A DNA stretch of 64,000 nucleotides, taken from assembly GCF_019097595.1 (NCBI RefSeq), contig NC_080712.1, forward strand, positions 18,562,146 through 18,626,145, written 5' to 3'. Source of the DNA: Hemibagrus wyckioides. Taxonomy: Eukaryota > Chordata > Actinopteri > Siluriformes > Bagridae. Positions 60,216 to 64,000 of this stretch are shown one piece after another (the stretch's first letter is position 1; each line of letters begins with the position of its first letter). The position numbers and the translations under genes were made by a program. The notes under the pieces are model-generated. The model worked only from the letters and a program-made list of their open reading frames with translations. It searched no databases and was not told the DNA's origin.

Positions 60216-60530
60216 TAGCATCTCATTAGCATTTCTGCCTCGCACCTCCAGGGTTGAAGGTGGCATGTTCTCCCAACTGCTTTGTGGTTTCCTCTCAGTA
60301 CTCTGGTTTACTCTTCCAGTCCAAAGACAAGTGTTGTAAGCTGATAGTCATTTCTAAATTGTCTATATTGTGTGTGAAAGGGTTTGTGTGAGATTGTACC
60401 CTGTGAAGGGTAGGCACCGCATCCATGATGTCCTTTACCTTGTGCCTCCAGTCCCTGGAAAGGATCCAGGTTCCCTATGACCCTGTGTAAGATAAGCGCT
60501 ACAGAAACTGGATGAATGATGACTGCAGCT
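60216..60530 (+). repeat. tRNA-headed SINE-like repeat, near full length
   Basis: It contains TGCCTCGCACCTCCAGGGTT, GTTTCCTCTCAGTACTCTGG and CAGTCCAAAGACA, and ends GATAAGCGCTACAGAAACTG. This order is the common fish SINE-like family, whose other copies in the window are at 12750, 19066, 22797, 23697 and 52262. The name of the family was not confirmed. Confidence 0.65.
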
Positions 60531-63500
60531 ACTATAGTGAGAATCAGGATCAACCATTCAGAATCATTAGTACCTATCATGGCTTACCCTGCTTCCTAGC
60601 AAACTAAGGCATATGAAGAAAATAATTCATTTCCAGAGGAAATGGCCATTTTGATATACTGTTTTTTTTTTTTTTTAATTTCCAACTGTCTTTTGTTAAG
60701 GTATCTGGCATCTGAGATACAAACAAGATACTTCTGAGATTAAAATTAATGCTTAGAATTAATCAGAGAAGTAAAGCCATGAACTACTTGTTCATGACTT
60801 TGTACATAGTTCACTGTAGTGGTAATTGTAGTGGTAATATAATTAAATCATAGTGCTTAATTTGAAAAATTATTTCACTTCACTATATTTTGTCAGCAGC
60901 AAAGACGGCTGGAGTCTGGGAGTCTGATGCCAGAATTCTGGCAATAGCATGACACATTTATTTAAAAAACAACCCCAGTAGACTGTATGTCAATTAAAAA
61001 AGAGTATGCAAAATTGAATGTCACTTCATATGCCAAGTGGTTAGTCCAAAGCAATGTCTGAGGCAGTGGTGACAGAAATACATCCCTGGGCCAAATTTTC
61101 AGGTATCCAAAATTTTAAATATTGCAAAGGAAGCAGGGTGATTATGATCTGCAAATTATTTCACAGCTCAAGACCCAACTTGTGGAAACATTAACAGGAA
61201 ACCCATTTGTGTTAAGATGTCACTTTGATATTTAGTATATATTTAACTGTTGTGTTAAATATATGAACTAACAAGAGATACCTAGCAAATAACCTATAAG
61301 GTTATTGAATCACTTAAATAGCTAGCCATACTGTTCGTTGAGGTGGTGTTCACTACAACATAAAAGAAACAAAAAAAAAGTCAGCAATGCAAAAAAAAGT
61401 ATGAACAAATGGTATGTGGTCGGCTCATAAAAGCTCATCATTCCTCTCACGTCAAGTAAAAAGTGCATCATGGAGCCAGTGGCAGTACAGCTAACAGTGC
61501 AAAATCTCCTTTAATGCTTTGAATGAAGTTTTTACCCATGTGAAATCCTTTGTGGCTGGTGCATTACAAAAGATTACATTTGATGCTCTTGACTGCAGGT
61601 CAGTCTGCCGATCCAGATTTGTTTCTGAGGCCAAAGGTGAAAATTGTGTTTCAACTGTCAGTTTAAAAAAGATTTCCCATACCCAGCTGTAGACATAGTA
61701 TGCTGTTGAAGGGTGCAAGATTCCTTTGCACTTGGCTTTATCTTCAGAATCTATCATTTATCTCATCCACATTTATTGACAGGTTGTTCATATGCCTGTA
61801 AAGAGGTTCAGATCAGTTTCTTGGCTGTGGTGGGCTGTGATGACTGCCACATAGATCTTTAGGCTTGGGAACTGGACAATGCATTGGGCCCACCTGAAAA
61901 GGTGAACAGAATTTACACAACCAATTGAATTCACACAGCCTAAAGTACTTTTAGTCTGTGACCTAATAAACCACTATCAGGATATATTAATTGATAGAGA
62001 CTTTCTGGATAAAGGATACTGGCAAATATAATAAGGATACTAGCTCTTTCGGCTCCCCATTTTTAGGCAGTTCGAAGTCTTTGATTTCAACTCTGATTTT
62101 TCTGTGGATGGAACTGTTTCATGAAATCTTAGTATACACTGTATTGTATTTTTATCAGATCTATTTAAATACCTTAACTAGTGAAAATCAAATTTGCATT
62201 AAACAGTATAGTAAACATTCATGCATTCTTGTTCTTACTTGTGTTCCTACATACTGCATACAGTATATGTACAACAAACAGAACTGCAGGCAGTTTGTCT
62301 CTATTATGCTAACCAGTACACACAGCTGACAGTCAAACTCATTCACACAAACAGCTCAGATACTGCAAGAGTTATATCATTGTCTAAAAAAACTTGTCCA
62401 TTGCTCTCAAAATTCACCTACAAAAATTCTGATAAGACAAATGACTCATCAGTACACCTCGGAATCCACCGGGGTTTTTTCTGAATCAGTCAGATTCTGG
62501 AATCTGTTCATTGCAAGAAGTAAGGGGGTTAACTATGAAATAATAAGGGTTTATGTTTTAAGGGTGGAGTCCTATAGCATTGTATTGCCCTATATTGTTT
62601 TAATAGTGGATGCAAATTCTTGCTAGTCTGAGCTCAGACTGCAGTAGAGGAGAACACATTTCTTGGATTTTGGTTTATTGCTAGGTCCATGGATCATTGA
62701 AGCCTGGCAGCACACTAAAACGTCCTTGGCAGAATCTCTCTTCCACTTGCTTCTTCTGCCTGCCTGCCTAGCTTCTGATGGATGCTGTCATATTTCTCCC
62801 ACCCTCCTGAAGTGCACTCATCATCGTTGGTTCTCGTATTGTGCAACATAATCCTCTATAGATGCTAATAGTTATTGCACAATGAATGAACCCTGTTCTG
62901 TGCTTTAGAGGCATTGTCTTTATTTATTTATAAACCTGGTATCTATGTCATGTATGGGTTTTGAGAACACTGCCATTCCATAGCTTTTAATTAGCTCTAG
63001 GGTCTAGTTCTAGGCTTAAACAACCACTCTGTTATAGTCCAGGGGTCTGGGAGTCCAGTCTTGAAGTGCCTGAAGTATACTGCACATTGTAGAGTTCCAC
63101 CTCAGAAAACGCGTGTTTTACCTCATCCGCTAACCATTAGGGTTTTCAGACACTGAATTTGGTCTGCTTAAAATAAAAATAAATAAATAAATTTTGGATG
63201 AAGTCCTCTAGCACTGCTTTCTGGCGTACATCCATGTTATAGGCTTGTCAGGTTAATGCATCCAACTTCCATATAATTCCACCTTTAGGCAGACTGATGT
63301 GCTGACTATTTTCACACTTTTGTTAAACTGTCCTCTAATTTACCTCAAATTACTCCCAATTGTTAGAATGTAAATAAAAGCTTTTCTACATTGTTTTGGA
63401 GAAATATAGGCTTTTTAAGTAGATGTCTCACAGTATGTGTTAGGCAGAAAAACAAACTGGTTAAAACCAGATTTTTCATTTCTGAATTTTTGCCACTACT

Positions 63501-64000
63501 ACATTATCTGTTTTTCCCCCTAGATGCCATTTACTGATGGCAATTCAGAGCATCCACAAAGGTTTTTATATTGTGCCACTTCGAGTGTGACATGCCAAAT
63601 AATTCCTATAGAAGCAGTATTATTATGCTTTCATTTTGTCCTCACCCTGCCAGACAGATAGATCTGGATTCAGGGATCTGCTGTGCATGAAATCAGATGA
63701 ATTTGATTTCCTATCAGACTCTCATTGGTTCTTTGTCAGCGCTCTTCTTTATACTTGCATAGAGAGGCACACACTACAGGATTCAACAGAGAGAATATCA
63801 AAAATATCAGTGTGTAGGCTATTGTTTTGTAAATGGAATGCCAATTACTCTTTACCTGTTATGTTGCATAGCAAACTAAACTTGTTAACAGTTGAATAAC
63901 AAACTTGTTTGACAAACTGCATGGTGGATGAATTTCTTATTGGAACCCTAATTAATAATAGGTAAATTATTTACTGAACACTATTTATTAGGCTGTTTTT

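Larger units (their letters stand above)
56574..64000. other. upstream flank of crtac1
   Basis: No second gene was recognised to the right edge. The flank holds the candidate promoter (59190-59680), a 28-bp minisatellite (58871-58941), a Tc1 foldback (59801-59979) and a SINE (60216-60530). From 60.6 to 64 kb nothing identifiable is seen. Confidence 0.6.

Overview
The window is vertebrate, almost certainly teleost, nuclear DNA. The coding sequence is broken into short exons with GT-AG splice sites. The non-coding DNA is AT-rich, full of microsatellites, and carries many decayed Tc1-like transposons and tRNA-headed short interspersed repeats of kinds common in ray-finned fish, especially ostariophysans such as catfishes. 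The species cannot be read from the sequence alone. Nothing prokaryotic, viral or CRISPR-like was found.

Only two protein-coding genes can be supported, and both could be assembled completely by hand. golga7b lies on the + strand (coding 11431-21490, 5 exons, 158 aa). It encodes a small acylated accessory protein of DHHC palmitoyltransferases. crtac1 lies on the - strand (coding 56565-38762, 14 exons, 630 aa). It encodes the secreted or membrane-attached cartilage acidic protein 1 (CRTAC1, also called ASPIC1 or LOTUS). Every exon junction keeps the reading frame. The two genes are convergent, as GOLGA7B and CRTAC1 are on human chromosome 10q24, so this is a conserved gene neighbourhood rather than a functional operon. 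Whether each gene is the a or b teleost paralogue was not resolved.

Layout: 1-11.3 kb is the upstream flank of golga7b, with repeats and a CpG-containing, Z-DNA-prone promoter just before the first exon. 11.4-21.5 kb is golga7b with four phase-0 introns. 21.5-38.4 kb is the intergenic space between the two 3' ends, dominated by transposon remnants and simple repeats. 38.4-56.6 kb is crtac1, whose third intron (6.4 kb) is the largest and carries two copies of one dispersed repeat and a rearranged Tc1 fragment. 56.6-64 kb is the crtac1 upstream flank, with a possible promoter and non-coding first exon near 59.2-59.7 kb and a Tc1 foldback element at 59.8 kb.

The points most worth a second look are: the crtac1 C-terminus (a hydrophobic last exon, with an in-frame stop three codons into the preceding intron); an out-of-frame AUG 8 nt before the golga7b start; a Tc1 remnant ending within about 8 nt of a crtac1 splice donor; a repeat copy flanked by an unusually long direct duplication; and several Tc1 derivatives with inverted, foldback structure.
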